A program made the position numbers and the translations under genes. A model generated the notes under the pieces. It searched no databases and was not told where the DNA came from. It was given only the letters and a program-made list of their open reading frames with translations. This document shows positions 10,230-19,394 of a DNA stretch of 64,000 bases, piece by piece. Location: contig NZ_CP047984.1 of the NCBI RefSeq assembly GCF_009931655.1, positions 1,426,001-1,490,000 on the forward strand, in the 5' to 3' direction. Within the stretch, counting starts at the first letter, position 1; each line of letters opens with the position of its first letter. Source of the stretch: Pontibacter russatus (GTDB lineage: Bacteria; Bacteroidota; Bacteroidia; Cytophagales; Hymenobacteraceae).

Positions 10230-12947
10230 ATGTATCGCAAATCCCCCACAAGAAGAGCTTTGCTAGCGCTCTCGGTCTCTCTCCTGATTGGCTCGTCCTG
10301 CAGCAGGATTGAAAAGGCGGAGACAGTAGCCGATGCCCCGTTAGACCCCGGAACGGAAAAACTCAAAATCCCCGCCGGCTTCCGGGCAGAGCACCTCTAC
10401 AGCCCTTCCGAAAATGACCAAGGCTCCTGGGTGTCGATGACCTTCGACGACAAAGGCCGGCTGATAACGTCAGACCAGTACGGAGGCCTATACCGCCTCG
10501 AACTGCCCCCCATCGGCGCCGATTCCGCAGCAACGCCTAAGATTGAAAAGCTGGTAATCGGAGACGAGGCCCAGATTGACTCCGCCAAAACGCACGGGGG
10601 CATGGGCTACGCACAGGGCCTGCTCTGGGCGTTCAACAGCCTCTACGTGATGGTGAACCACAACAGCGACGAGGAATTCTCGAAGGGCAGCGGCCTTTAC
10701 CGGCTACAGGACACGGACGGCGACGACCAGTTCGACAAAGTGACCCTGCTGAAAGCCCTGAACGGTGAAGGCGAGCACGGCCCGCACAGCGTAGTGCTGG
10801 CTCCGGACAAGAAATCGCTGTACGTGGTAGCCGGTAACCACACCGACCTGCCGGAAATGGATGCTTACAGGCTGCCGCCTGTCTGGAAGGACGACAACCT
10901 GTTCCCGCAGATAAAGGACCCGCGCGGGCACGCCAACGACCGCGGAGCCCCCGGAGGCTGGGTAGCCCACGTAGACTCGCTGGGTGAGAACTGGGAGCTG
11001 GTGAGCGCCGGCTACCGGAACCCCTTCGACCTGGCTTTTAACGACGCCGGTGATATGTTTGCCTACGACTCGGATATGGAGTGGGACTTCGGGATGCCCT
11101 GGTACCGCCCTACCCGCATCTGCCACGTTACCAGCGGCAGCGAATACGGGTGGCGCACCGGTAACGGGAAATGGTCTCCGCTGTACCCCGACAACCTGCC
11201 TCCGGTCCTGAACATCGGGCAGGGTTCTCCCACCAACCTGATGCACGGCGGGAAAGCAAGATTCCCTGAGAAGTACAACGACGCGCTGTTCAGCTTCGAC
11301 TGGAGCTTCGGCATCATATATGCCGTGCATCTCAAGCCGGAGGGTTCTTCCTACAGCGCCACTGCCGAGGAGTTTATCTCAGGCTCGCCGCTGCCACTAA
11401 CCGATGGCGTTATCGGCCCCGACGGTGCCATGTACTTCCTCACAGGAGGCCGCCGGCTGGAGTCGGACCTGTACCGGGTGTATTACAACGATTATAAAGA
11501 GATAGAGGTGGCGGACAGCAAGCCCGCGCCCAAGGTAACAGAGGAGCACAAAATCAGGGAGCAACTGGAGAAGTACCACGTCGGGCCCAAAGCAGGCGCC
11601 ATTGACTTCGCCTGGCCTTACCTGGACCATAAAGACCGTTTCGTAAGCTATGCCGCGCGCATTGCCGTGGAGCACCAGCCCTTAAATGAGTGGCAGGATA
11701 AAGCGCTGCAGGAGCAAGACCCTGAGAAGCGGACGCAGGCCATCATTGCGCTGGCCCGGCACGGCAACAAAGCGCTGAGCGACGACATGCTGGAGTCGCT
11801 GATGAAGACAAATTATGCCCAACTGTCGGAGCAGGAGAAACTGAACCTGCTGCGCGCTTTTGAAGTGGTTCTCTTCAGACACGGCAACCCCGAGCCTGCC
11901 CTGAAGAAAAGGGTGATTGCTTATCTGGACCCGCTTTATCCTGCTGAAGGAAATGAGTTGAACCGTTCTTTCAGCAAGGTACTCATCGCTTTGGGCGACC
12001 CGCAGGCTGTTCCCAAGACGATGGCGCTGCTCGAAAAGGCAAAAGACGACAAGACGGAAACCGCCATGGCCTCATCCGACCTGATTCTCCGGAACCCGCA
12101 GTACGGATTGGACATCGCGGGCATGCTGGCCAACGTGCCGCCCGCCCAGCAAACATACCTGGCCACGGCGCTGAGCGAGGCCGAGACCGGCTGGACACCG
12201 GAACTGCGCGAGGAGTATTTCAAGTGGATGTACAACGCCTTCAAATACAAGGGGGGACGAAGCTACGTTGGTTTTATCGACAAGGCCAGGCAGGCTGCCC
12301 TGAGCCGTGTTCCCAAAAGCCAGTACGAGCACTATAACACCATCTCAGGGGATTCCCTGCTGAGCGGCGGCGGATTGGAATTAGCTGAAGCATCTGCTTA
12401 CAGGCCAAAAGGCCCCGGCAGAAGATGGACCGTGGAAGAGGCCCTGTCGTTCGTGGATGACAGTCTTGCGAACCGGGACCTGGAGCAGGGAAAGGCGATC
12501 TTTGCCGCCACCCTCTGCAAATCCTGCCACACCATGGGCGGCGAAGGTGGGGCCGTGGGCCCAGACCTGACGCAGCTCGGCAACCGGTTTACCCCGAAAG
12601 ACATCCTGGAAGCCATCATTCACCCGGACAGCGTTATTTCTGACCAGTACGCGGCGACCATTTTTTACCTGAAGGACGGCAGCTCGGTAGTGGGGAGGCT
12701 CACCAACGAGGATGAAAGCACTTATTATGTTGCACAAAATCCGTTTGCGCCGCAGACGCTCCGGGAGCTCCCGAAGAGCAACGTGACAAGAAAGCAAACC
12801 TCCGATGTATCGCCGATGGTGCCGCACCTGATTGACCGCCTGAACCCGGAGGAGCTGAAAGACCTGATGGCTTACCTTATCTCCGGCGGCAATAAAAACC
12901 ACAAAGTGTACACGGCCTCCGCCAAGGCCAGCGCTAAAACAGAATAG
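10230..12947 (+). CDS. Lipoprotein beta-propeller sugar dehydrogenase-like protein with HEAT repeats and C-terminal haem c domain
   Basis: The 905-residue protein starts with a lipoprotein signal peptide (lipobox cysteine C24 in LIGSSC). Then comes a six-bladed propeller of the putative membrane-bound dehydrogenase type (TIGR02604/Piru_Ver-like, related to PQQ-dependent sugar dehydrogenases), with D-T-D-G-D-D calcium-like loops near residue 165. A helical HEAT-type region follows at about 500-660. The C-terminal haem-binding domain has CKSCH at 763-767 and the GPDLTQLGNRFTPKDILEAIIHP signature (TIGR02603-like). It probably acts outside the inner membrane, passing electrons from an oxidised sugar to its haem. 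Substrate and cofactor are not shown by sequence. It is the only plus-strand gene and has its own direct-repeat promoter. Confidence 0.88.
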   Translation: MYRKSPTRRALLALSVSLLIGSSCSRIEKAETVADAPLDPGTEKLKIPAGFRAEHLYSPSENDQGSWVSMTFDDKGRLITSDQYGGLYRLELPPIGADSAATPKIEKLVIGDEAQIDSAKTHGGMGYAQGLLWAFNSLYVMVNHNSDEEFSKGSGLYRLQDTDGDDQFDKVTLLKALNGEGEHGPHSVVLAPDKKSLYVVAGNHTDLPEMDAYRLPPVWKDDNLFPQIKDPRGHANDRGAPGGWVAHVDSLGENWELVSAGYRNPFDLAFNDAGDMFAYDSDMEWDFGMPWYRPTRICHVTSGSEYGWRTGNGKWSPLYPDNLPPVLNIGQGSPTNLMHGGKARFPEKYNDALFSFDWSFGIIYAVHLKPEGSSYSATAEEFISGSPLPLTDGVIGPDGAMYFLTGGRRLESDLYRVYYNDYKEIEVADSKPAPKVTEEHKIREQLEKYHVGPKAGAIDFAWPYLDHKDRFVSYAARIAVEHQPLNEWQDKALQEQDPEKRTQAIIALARHGNKALSDDMLESLMKTNYAQLSEQEKLNLLRAFEVVLFRHGNPEPALKKRVIAYLDPLYPAEGNELNRSFSKVLIALGDPQAVPKTMALLEKAKDDKTETAMASSDLILRNPQYGLDIAGMLANVPPAQQTYLATALSEAETGWTPELREEYFKWMYNAFKYKGGRSYVGFIDKARQAALSRVPKSQYEHYNTISGDSLLSGGGLELAEASAYRPKGPGRRWTVEEALSFVDDSLANRDLEQGKAIFAATLCKSCHTMGGEGGAVGPDLTQLGNRFTPKDILEAIIHPDSVISDQYAATIFYLKDGSSVVGRLTNEDESTYYVAQNPFAPQTLRELPKSNVTRKQTSDVSPMVPHLIDRLNPEELKDLMAYLISGGNKNHKVYTASAKASAKTE

Positions 12948-13009
12948 GTGTTATCGAAGCACAACAGATAGCATTAAGATAAACTTGTTTCATACCAGGT
13001 TGTTTGTTT

Positions 13010-13045
13010 AGACCTCCGGTGCGCCTGCGCCGGAGGTCTTTTTTT
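13010..13045 (+). terminator. Rho-independent terminator after the propeller dehydrogenase
   Basis: AGACCTCCGG (13010-13019) pairs with CCGGAGGTCT (13030-13039), followed by a run of Ts to 13045. It lies about 60 bp past the stop codon at 12947 on the plus strand. Confidence 0.9.
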
Positions 13046-13110
13046 CAGCTCGGCAGTTTGAACAAAAGCATATATCATTATCAACTAGAAACTGCCCACA
13101 ATAATATTCT

Positions 13111-13190
13111 ATAGAACCCACCCCTTCCGCTCCAAGCAGGGAAACCTGCTGACAGGTAAAATGCAATGCGCCTACACCAACTGATAGCGG
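13111..13190. repeat. Dispersed intergenic repeat, copy A
   Basis: About 80 bp running from ATAGAACCCACCCCT to CCAACTGATAGCGG. It aligns nearly end to end with 57414-57492; most differences are single substitutions. It begins with the same CCCACCCC core found in the inverted repeats at 5501 and 13387. Confidence 0.8.
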
Positions 13191-13386
13191 GATTATGTTC
13201 CTCGTTTTGGTGGTTTATATAGCGCACTCGCAAAAAGGATAAGGATGGGTTAGGGCAACCGCAGAAGTTGCATATAGCCATATAGCGCGAACGTCTTCGC
13301 TCATGACTTGCTATCGCGCAGCCTCTGGCTGACTTTATATAACTCAAGCTGCGATATATACAACTGATCAATTATTGATGAATGTA

Positions 13387-13603
13387 ACTCACCCCCTGCC
13401 CCTCCTGGGCTCATCTTGTAGGGAAAATATTGAGTTCATGCCGCAGGTTTAGCGCCAGCGCAACCTGTGGTTGTCCTATATAACCACCAGTTCCGCTTCG
13501 CTAAAACTGGCAGTATATAAGCTTAAGGTATAGCCGCTGCTTCAACTTGTATGGCTGCATGTTTATCCCTATAAGTTGAGCCCAGGAGGGGCAGGGGTGG
13601 GTC
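13387..13603. repeat. MITE-like element with about 25-bp terminal inverted repeats
   Basis: The left end ACTCACCCCCTGCCCCTCCT-GGGCTCA (13387-13412) is the inverse complement of the right end TGAGCCCAGGAGGGGCAGGG-GTGGGT (13577-13602). About 165 bp of non-coding DNA lie between. Internal GGTTGTCC...GGTTT and CCAG/CTGG segments suggest further folding. No transposase is present, so it would be non-autonomous if mobile. Confidence 0.6.
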
Positions 13604-13736
13604 AAATCTCAACAGCAAATGTAAAACGCAGCTTGGGTTATTTAATTCATCATGCCGTTCCTAAACTGCATCCGTTTTAATCCGCCATGCGGCCTGGTTG
13701 CTGCCCAAGCTATATATAAATGTGCTATCTAAACAA

Positions 13737-13775
13737 GGCCTATATATACAGGCCTCCTGCCTGTATATATAGGCC
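13737..13775. repeat. Perfect 17-bp-arm palindrome containing TATATA
   Basis: GGCCTATATATACAGGC (13737-13753), a 5-nt spacer and GCCTGTATATATAGGCC (13759-13775). It has no T tract and no adjoining gene within 300 bp, so its role is unknown; it could be a cruciform or a relic of a repeat element. Confidence 0.75.
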
Positions 13776-13948
13776 GCAAGCGCAGACGCTCACGCCATAT
13801 AGAGCGTATCTCCGGAATGAGAAGGGCTTGATTTCACAAGGAAAACTATGAATACCGTGCTATGTCAGTGCGGCATGCGGGCTGTGGGATTAGGGGGCGC
13901 ATAGCCTTGCTGACACCATCCCATCGACGCAGAACAATATATAGAGGT

Positions 13949-13990
13949 GCATAAAAAAGGCCACTTCGAATGAAGTGGCCTTTTTTATGC
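13949..13990. terminator. Bidirectional terminator after the MFS transporter gene
   Basis: GCATAAAAAAGGCCACTTC (13949-13967) and its exact complement (13972-13990) give a 19-bp-arm hairpin flanked by A and T runs, so it can work on both strands. It sits about 90 bp past the stop of the minus-strand transporter gene at 14082. Confidence 0.9.
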
Positions 13991-14081
13991 ATCAATTACT
14001 TATCTTAAAATAAAGCCTTTGTCATTCAGGCTTAGCAAAGACGCCATCTATATAAAATGGCTTCTTTGCATGCCGAAGACT

Positions 14082-15320
14082 TTAGTGTGTGACCGGCTGC
14101 GGTATTTTCTCGGTGCTCTTGGGGTTTCGCTGCCAGAAGTACAGGATAGTGAACAGCACAATCAGGATGGCCGGGAAAGCAATCATCTTCTCCAGCGTGT
14201 CCTGTCCGGCGGCCAGTTCCAGCGCGTTTCCGGTAAGACCCTGGGCAGTGCTTTCAGCCCTGGCATCGTCAATCCAGTCCCCGATAATCGGCTGGAAAAT
14301 AGAAGTGGAGAACATGCCCACCGCACCGATAATAGACATCCCAAGGGCACTGCTCAACGGAACCCGCTGCGCCACAGAACCTACCATCACAGGCCAGAAA
14401 TAGGCCACGCCCAGGGCAAAAATGATGGCTGCCACGTACGCCATAGGGCCGGTAACAGTGCTAAACAAATAGATACCTATCGCTGTCAGGACTGCACCTC
14501 CGAGTAAAACACCGGTTTGGCCTAATGTGGCAACAACCGGACCTGCAAAAAAGCGGGCCACTGCCATAAGGCCGGAGGTAAGGGCGAGGATGATCATGGC
14601 GTCTGCGCCGCTGCTACCCAGGATAATGCTCACCCACTGGTTAGGACCGAATTCTGAGATAGCCGTAAGGGCCATACAAACAATCAGGAATATGTATAGC
14701 GGGCTAAACATGGCCTTCAGGTTCTGAAGAATAGAGGTAGCCCCCTCCACTTGTGGTTTCGGGAAGGTTTTTCCGAAGAACAGGAAAGCATAAATAACAG
14801 TTGGAACCATAGTAATCCACATTTGCGCTTCCCAAGGCAAGCCCAGGTCTGTCATAAACTTTGAGATGAGGGCACCGAGAAGGATACCGCCGGGAAACCA
14901 CATATGGAACCTGTTCAGCATCTTGTTCATCGTTACTCCAGAATACATATCCGCAATCATAGGGTTACAGGCAGCCTCTGTACACCCGTTACCGAAACCG
15001 ATAAACAGGGTGGAAATAAGCAGACTTGTATATCCTCCGGCATAAATGGTCATTATAATCCCTATTGTGTGGGCTACAAAAGCCACTAACATGATGTTTT
15101 TGGCACCAAAAGTATGATAAACCAAGCCTCCGATAACCATCGAAATGGGGAAGCCCAGGAACCACATGGCGTTGATGAATCCGAGTTGTTCGGCAGTAAG
15201 GCCAAACTCAGCCCCTAACTGCGGAAGGATACCCGCCCTGATAGAGAAAGTAAAGGCGGTGGTGATGAGGGCGAAGCAGCTCCCCAGGAACAAGGCTTTT
15301 TTGTTAAGGTTTTGGTCCAT
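14082..15320 (-). CDS. MFS sugar transporter (FucP/NagP-like)
   Basis: A 412-residue inner-membrane carrier with about 12 hydrophobic helices. The N-terminal half has FSIRAGILPQLGAEFGLTAEQLG and the GFGNGCTEAACNPMIADMY segment typical of the fucose/glucose-galactose/N-acetylglucosamine MFS group. It is an H+- or Na+-coupled importer of a monosaccharide or related small solute; the cargo cannot be read from sequence. It is a single-gene unit with its own strong terminator downstream and a 490-bp gap upstream, next to the sugar isomerase/epimerase genes. It may carry mono- or disaccharides that enter the periplasm through the SusCD pairs. Confidence 0.88.
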   Translation of the reverse strand: MDQNLNKKALFLGSCFALITTAFTFSIRAGILPQLGAEFGLTAEQLGFINAMWFLGFPISMVIGGLVYHTFGAKNIMLVAFVAHTIGIIMTIYAGGYTSLLISTLFIGFGNGCTEAACNPMIADMYSGVTMNKMLNRFHMWFPGGILLGALISKFMTDLGLPWEAQMWITMVPTVIYAFLFFGKTFPKPQVEGATSILQNLKAMFSPLYIFLIVCMALTAISEFGPNQWVSIILGSSGADAMIILALTSGLMAVARFFAGPVVATLGQTGVLLGGAVLTAIGIYLFSTVTGPMAYVAAIIFALGVAYFWPVMVGSVAQRVPLSSALGMSIIGAVGMFSTSIFQPIIGDWIDDARAESTAQGLTGNALELAAGQDTLEKMIAFPAILIVLFTILYFWQRNPKSTEKIPQPVTH

Positions 15321-15810
15321 TGAATTTGTGTTTAGTTGTTTTAAATGCGGAAGTAAAAAGGTGAATCAAAGTAAAAACGATATATGGCTCAAATTCTCAT
15401 CACTTTCCCGGCTACCGGGGGCCAGGACGCTTTCCAGGCGGGGCAACGGGCATTTTATCTATATCTGTCAGTACAGATGCCTACTCTATTCTGAGAATTC
15501 CTGCTCCGAAGCTTTACCTGCTTCTATTAGCGCTATATCTCCAGCCTGTGTTTTGCCCTGTCCTACGTAGGACTGCCGCTTCCCACGAAATCGCAGCATC
15601 AGCAATCAGATATGCCACCAAGCAGGTTACCAAACGACAGAAGCCACTGTGCGCTTTGCCTTTACAGGTGTTATGACATCTTTCCTGGCTTAACCAGGCC
15701 TGCTGCAGCGGCGCTCACATTCCCGGCAAAGCGCTTTTCTGATGGTAATATAGCAAATTAGGCAAGAAACACATAAATTTTATCTACATTATATCAAACC
15801 TATATACAGG
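15321..15810. other. 490-bp intergenic region
   Basis: No coding potential seen. It should contain the promoter of the MFS gene (start 15320) and the 3' end of the hydrolase operon (stop at 15811). A CTGTCAGTACAG stretch at 15465-15476 resembles part of the direct-repeat operator but lacks the tandem structure and spacing. Confidence 0.6.
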
Positions 15811-16614
15811 CTAATTAGCCAGCAGCCAGTTTCTGACCCTGGGGTTGAAATCCTCCAGGTTTTCCCAGTGGAAGGCATGCCCGGACTTTTCGTAGAGGTG
15901 CAGCGCTGCACCCGGTATGGCCCCGGCCACCTCTTCCGCCATCCAGGGCGGGGTAAACGCATCTTCCTGGCCGCCAATCACCAATGCCGGGGCGCCGATT
16001 TCCCTCAGTCCGTTGAGCGCGTTGTGGTCCATGCAGGCGGCTGCCTGCGCTTCCAGGGCATGCAGGGGCTGCGGCTGCGGATCGGTGGCCGCCTGCAGGC
16101 GCCCTTCCTCCAGTTCCGCGTTCATCGCCTGATTGTCCCAGGAGGATTTGGCGTAGATGAGCAGCTGTATATATAAACTGAACTCCTCGGGACGGAGCCG
16201 GGCCTTGCAGTGCATCATATGCTGGAACACGGTTCTGGCCATATTATCGCAGCGGGCCCAGGTACACATCAGCACCAGCGATTTCACTTTCTCAGGGTAC
16301 CGAATCGCCAGTTGCTGGGCAATGGTGCTGCCCATGGAGCAGCCCACCACCCGTGCCTGCGGTATCTGGAGCGCCTCCAGCAGACCGGCGTAGTCGTCGG
16401 CCATCTGCGCGGTGGTATAGGGTCCGGCAGGCTTGTCTGAAAAGCCTACTCCCCGGTTATCGGCAATGATGCACCTGAAGTCCTTTTCCCAGTACGCCGC
16501 ATGCTTCTCCCATACTGATCCGGGGGCCGTAATTCCCATTATCAGCAGGAGCGGTTCTCCGGCGCCGCGCTCCTCGTAGTACAGGTTTATTCCGTTCGTA
16601 TATATATGGGGCAT
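15811..16614 (-). CDS. Alpha/beta hydrolase
   Basis: A 267-residue cytoplasmic serine hydrolase with no signal peptide. The nucleophile is S93 in GCSMGS, the acid is D218 in GGQEDAFTP and the base is H246 in SGHAFHWE, so the full triad is present. The fold family includes esterases, lactonases and C-C hydrolases; a lactonase role in a sugar-oxidation locus would make sense but is only inference. It is the last gene of a five-gene run of minus-strand genes (19341 to 15811) and starts 9 bp after the stop of the sugar isomerase gene at 16624, so the two are surely co-transcribed. Confidence 0.9.
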   Translation of the reverse strand: MPHIYTNGINLYYEERGAGEPLLLIMGITAPGSVWEKHAAYWEKDFRCIIADNRGVGFSDKPAGPYTTAQMADDYAGLLEALQIPQARVVGCSMGSTIAQQLAIRYPEKVKSLVLMCTWARCDNMARTVFQHMMHCKARLRPEEFSLYIQLLIYAKSSWDNQAMNAELEEGRLQAATDPQPQPLHALEAQAAACMDHNALNGLREIGAPALVIGGQEDAFTPPWMAEEVAGAIPGAALHLYEKSGHAFHWENLEDFNPRVRNWLLAN

Positions 16615-16623
16615 AGGAAAGAA

Positions 16624-17451
16624 TTATTTTAATTGTGGCACCAACGTTTCCCTGATCCACCGGCCATCGTGCAGCGTTACGGCGTCGGGGTCCTGCAGGG
16701 CTTCCTTCCCCTCGTCTTCGCACACAATCCAGCCACTGTAGTTAATGTCTTTCAGCCACTGGGTTATCGAAAGCAGATCTACTTTGCCATTCCCCATCAG
16801 GGCAAACTCCGGGTCTCCGTCCCAGTCCTTGTAATGCATGTGGTTGATGAGGGAGGCGTATTCCTTCATCTTTCCGAGCGGGTCCATGCCGCCGTTGATG
16901 ATATGGCCCACGTCGGGCGTCCAGCCGGTGGCGGCGCTGTCCAGGGCCTCCAGTATCACGCTGTAGTCTTCCTCGGTGCGGGTGATGGACGTGTGGGGCG
17001 AATTGGGGTGAAAGCTGCAGGGCACCCCTTTTTCCATTGCCCTGCGCGATATGCTGTTCACGATGTTTACCAGGTTGCGGCGGCGGACCGTTAAATCGTG
17101 CCGCCCGCTTGGCTTCTGCACCGTGCAGAGGATGGCGCCCGGAAAGCGCTGCAGCAAACGGATAGCCTGGTCTGCCTCCTCCCGCTCCTTCTCCGACTCT
17201 TCCGCTCCGTTCCAGTCCATCGCCAGGGAAAGGGCCGCGAGTTCTACCCCCTGCTCCTTCAGCTTTGCCTCCAGCCGGTCCGCATCCTGTAAATCCCCCA
17301 TCCAGGAGTATATAGGCTGGATGCCGGTAAATCCGGCTTCGGCTATCACCTCTATCATGTGCCCCAACTGGTTATCGTAGGTTTGCCCGTCGTTGTTCAT
17401 GAACCAGGTATATACCTCTGACCCAAAACGAAATGGAAGCTGCTGTGCCAT
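16624..17451 (-). CDS. TIM-barrel sugar phosphate isomerase/epimerase (AP endonuclease family 2 fold)
   Basis: A 275-residue cytoplasmic protein of the xylose isomerase-like TIM-barrel family. Recognisable metal-site strands are the WTPDVGHIING segment, MHYKDWDGD and WIVCEDEGKEA near the C-terminus. No secretion signal is present. Family members isomerise or epimerise sugars, inosose or keto-sugars using a divalent metal; the precise reaction is unknown. It lies between a second, unrelated isomerase (17484) and the alpha/beta hydrolase (9-bp gap). Several isomerases of this fold are found with 3-keto-glycoside and inositol pathways, so keto-sugar processing is a reasonable guess. Confidence 0.88.
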   Translation of the reverse strand: MAQQLPFRFGSEVYTWFMNNDGQTYDNQLGHMIEVIAEAGFTGIQPIYSWMGDLQDADRLEAKLKEQGVELAALSLAMDWNGAEESEKEREEADQAIRLLQRFPGAILCTVQKPSGRHDLTVRRRNLVNIVNSISRRAMEKGVPCSFHPNSPHTSITRTEEDYSVILEALDSAATGWTPDVGHIINGGMDPLGKMKEYASLINHMHYKDWDGDPEFALMGNGKVDLLSITQWLKDINYSGWIVCEDEGKEALQDPDAVTLHDGRWIRETLVPQLK

Positions 17452-17483
17452 ATAGGAATGTTTCTATTTATACTATATATACA

Positions 17484-18368
17484 TTAAAGTGCCTGGTTTG
17501 CCGTCGTGGGCGTGGCGAGGCCGTGCTGCTGGCACATTCGCCGGATGAGTTTCAGGCCGTTTTCGGCAATGTCCCACGGATTTGAGAACTCGCGCCACAC
17601 GCCTATGGAGTTGGCAAAGTCCGGATCGTTCCGCGAGAAAGCCTCGATGGTGAGCCAGCCATTATAGCCTATCCCGGCTAACGCCGCGAACACTTCATCG
17701 AAGTTTACATGGCCGTCGCCGGGGGTGCCGCGGTCGTTCTCGCTGATGTGGACGTGCGCCAGCACAGGCGCAATGGTCTGGATGGCGGCCGGGAGTTTCT
17801 TTTCCTCGATGTTGGCGTGGTGCGTATCAAACATGGCCCGCACGTTCGGGTGGTCTGCCTCCCTCACCAGCCTTGTCAGCTGGACCATGGTGTTGCACAG
17901 GTAGCATTCGAAACGGTTCAGTGCCTCCAGTGCCAGCACAATGTCTGCCTGCGCGGCGTACTCCCCGGCCGCATGCAGCACTTCGGCTCCCCAGCCATAC
18001 TCCCGGTCCTCCGGGGCGCGATGGGCAAACACCGCGTGGGCCGAGTGGAAGGGGCCGCACAGCACCCTGGCCTGCAGGTCGTGGGCGCGGTCTATCGCCC
18101 ACTTGATGCGCTCCAGCGCTTTCGCCCTCACAGCCGCTACCTCACTGATGGGGCTTTCGTCTTTGCCAACCACAAAAACACTGGTTGCCTCCAGGCCGAT
18201 ATCGCGCACATGGCCGCCGAAGCGTTTGTAGGCCGATGCATCCGGAGAACCGATAAAACACTCCACCCCATCATAGCCGATTGCTTTTAACCTGTCCGCA
18301 ATTGGCATCAACTCATCCGACACCACAGCCGTCCATGCCAGTACGTTAAACCCAATTTTGTTCATCAC
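17484..18368 (-). CDS. D-tagatose 3-epimerase-like TIM-barrel sugar epimerase
   Basis: A 294-residue cytoplasmic TIM-barrel protein. Four putative metal ligands, E148 (ALEALN), D181 (MFDTHHANIEE), H207 (HVHISEN) and E242 (LTIEAF), have exactly the spacing (33, 26, 35) of the Mn-binding residues E152/D185/H211/E246 of D-tagatose 3-epimerase. The motif HISENDRGTPGDGHVNF is also typical of that group. It would interconvert ketoses at C3 or isomerise a related keto-sugar. It follows the ThuA-like gene by 49 bp and precedes the other isomerase by 32 bp, forming an operon. Confidence 0.9.
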   Translation of the reverse strand: MMNKIGFNVLAWTAVVSDELMPIADRLKAIGYDGVECFIGSPDASAYKRFGGHVRDIGLEATSVFVVGKDESPISEVAAVRAKALERIKWAIDRAHDLQARVLCGPFHSAHAVFAHRAPEDREYGWGAEVLHAAGEYAAQADIVLALEALNRFECYLCNTMVQLTRLVREADHPNVRAMFDTHHANIEEKKLPAAIQTIAPVLAHVHISENDRGTPGDGHVNFDEVFAALAGIGYNGWLTIEAFSRNDPDFANSIGVWREFSNPWDIAENGLKLIRRMCQQHGLATPTTANQAL

Positions 18369-18417
18369 GCTATTTATAGTTACAGTTAAACCAACGCATC
18401 AATCTTCCACAGCCGGC

Positions 18418-19341
18418 TTACATGCCTCTGTACGGAACGTTCATCTCTATTTTGCCTGCCCATTCCTTCGGAACGGGCTTTCCTACAGCCCAGTGGATTC
18501 CATTGATTACCAGGCGCTGGAAAGGCTCCTCGTCAAAATCGCCCGGGTGCCCCAGTGTGGTCATGAACACCTTGCCGCCGTAAGAGTTTGTGCCCGTCCA
18601 GGCCACCGGGTGGTCTATCGCATCTGCCTTGTTGGGGTTGATGGAGTGCCCCATCAGTAAGAGCGTGGAGCCGTCGATCGGGTAATCGGGCAGGGTGGTA
18701 TAGAGCCAGGATTTGGCATTGAAGTTTTTGTCGACACCGGTCAGGACAGGATTATCGGCGGCCTCCGGGATGACGGACACCTCGGTGGTGGACTCATGCC
18801 CGTAGTGGGTATGGTTTGCCTCGCCCCCCCAGCCGGGAGGCGCGTTCAGGGCAAGCTCGCCAAAGGCGTTCCATTTCTCCAGCGGGTGGCCCTTGGGGTA
18901 GTTGAAGGCGTGGGTCGAGGTCCGGAAACCGACCACAGGCTTTCCTGTCTTCAGGTAATCCTCAATGTACTTCACCTGGTCTTCGGGCAGGCGCCGCCAC
19001 CTCAGGAAAAACACCGCCAGGTCTGCCTCTTTCAGCGCCTCCAGCCCCGGAATGTTCTCTTCCGAGGTATGGTCCGGCGACGACTTCAGCACGATGGTGC
19101 GCATCCCGTAGTTCTTTTCCAGTTCAGCCGCCAGCAGCGGCATCGTGGACTCGCTGCTGTATTCGTGGTCACCGGTCACAAAGACCACCAGCGGCTTTTC
19201 AGTTTCAGTTTCAGTTTCAGTTTCAGCTTCACTCTGAGCTTCAGCCTCCGCTTTCACGTTGGGCTGGGCACAGGAACTGAGCAGGTTTATCAGGAAAAGG
19301 GATAATACAAACAGGTAGGATATGCCTTTCAGATTTTTCAT
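18418..19341 (-). CDS. ThuA-domain lipoprotein
   Basis: A 307-residue protein of the ThuA-like/class I glutamine amidotransferase-like fold (trehalose utilisation family), containing FVTGDHEYSSES, the FLRWRRLPEDQ segment, GFRTSTHAF, HTHYGHES and VFMTTLGHPGDF. I chose Met at 19341 because it gives a clean lipoprotein signal with lipobox cysteine C24 in LLSSC; the longer frame adds 17 residues of no signal-peptide character. A linker of alternating Glu and Thr after the lipobox is encoded by a hexanucleotide tandem repeat (19197-19240). ThuA proteins are linked to 3-keto-sugar metabolism. A surface or periplasmic location is likely. Confidence 0.87.
   Translation of the reverse strand: MKNLKGISYLFVLSLFLINLLSSCAQPNVKAEAEAQSEAETETETETEKPLVVFVTGDHEYSSESTMPLLAAELEKNYGMRTIVLKSSPDHTSEENIPGLEALKEADLAVFFLRWRRLPEDQVKYIEDYLKTGKPVVGFRTSTHAFNYPKGHPLEKWNAFGELALNAPPGWGGEANHTHYGHESTTEVSVIPEAADNPVLTGVDKNFNAKSWLYTTLPDYPIDGSTLLLMGHSINPNKADAIDHPVAWTGTNSYGGKVFMTTLGHPGDFDEEPFQRLVINGIHWAVGKPVPKEWAGKIEMNVPYRGM
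19197..19240. repeat. TTTCAG hexanucleotide tandem repeat inside the ThuA gene
   Basis: Repeated TTTCAG units, the last ones degenerate, encode alternating Glu-Thr in the lipoprotein linker. Since the unit is six bases, copy-number changes would alter linker length without shifting the frame. Confidence 0.8.
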
Positions 19342-19394
19342 TGACTTTATATATAGTTCATGTTTAGCCGCACCGCTTGCAACGGCCTGCAAAA

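Larger units (their letters stand above)
12948..14081. other. 1.1-kb gene-free region rich in repeats
   Basis: No plausible gene. It contains the terminator of the upstream dehydrogenase (13010-13045), one copy of a dispersed 80-bp repeat (13111-13190), a MITE-like inverted-repeat element (13387-13603), a 17-bp perfect palindrome made of TATATA (13737-13775) and a bidirectional terminator (13949-13990). The concentration of repeats suggests a permissive insertion or recombination site. Confidence 0.75.

Noticed and set aside
13387..13603. CRISPR array or tRNA in the repeat-rich gap
   Set aside because: The repeats are inverted arms with no regular spacers, and no cloverleaf could be built.
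15465..15476. CTGTCAGTACAG as a possible seventh direct-repeat operator
   Set aside because: It has half-sites in inverted rather than tandem order and no TAnATT box at 19 nt.
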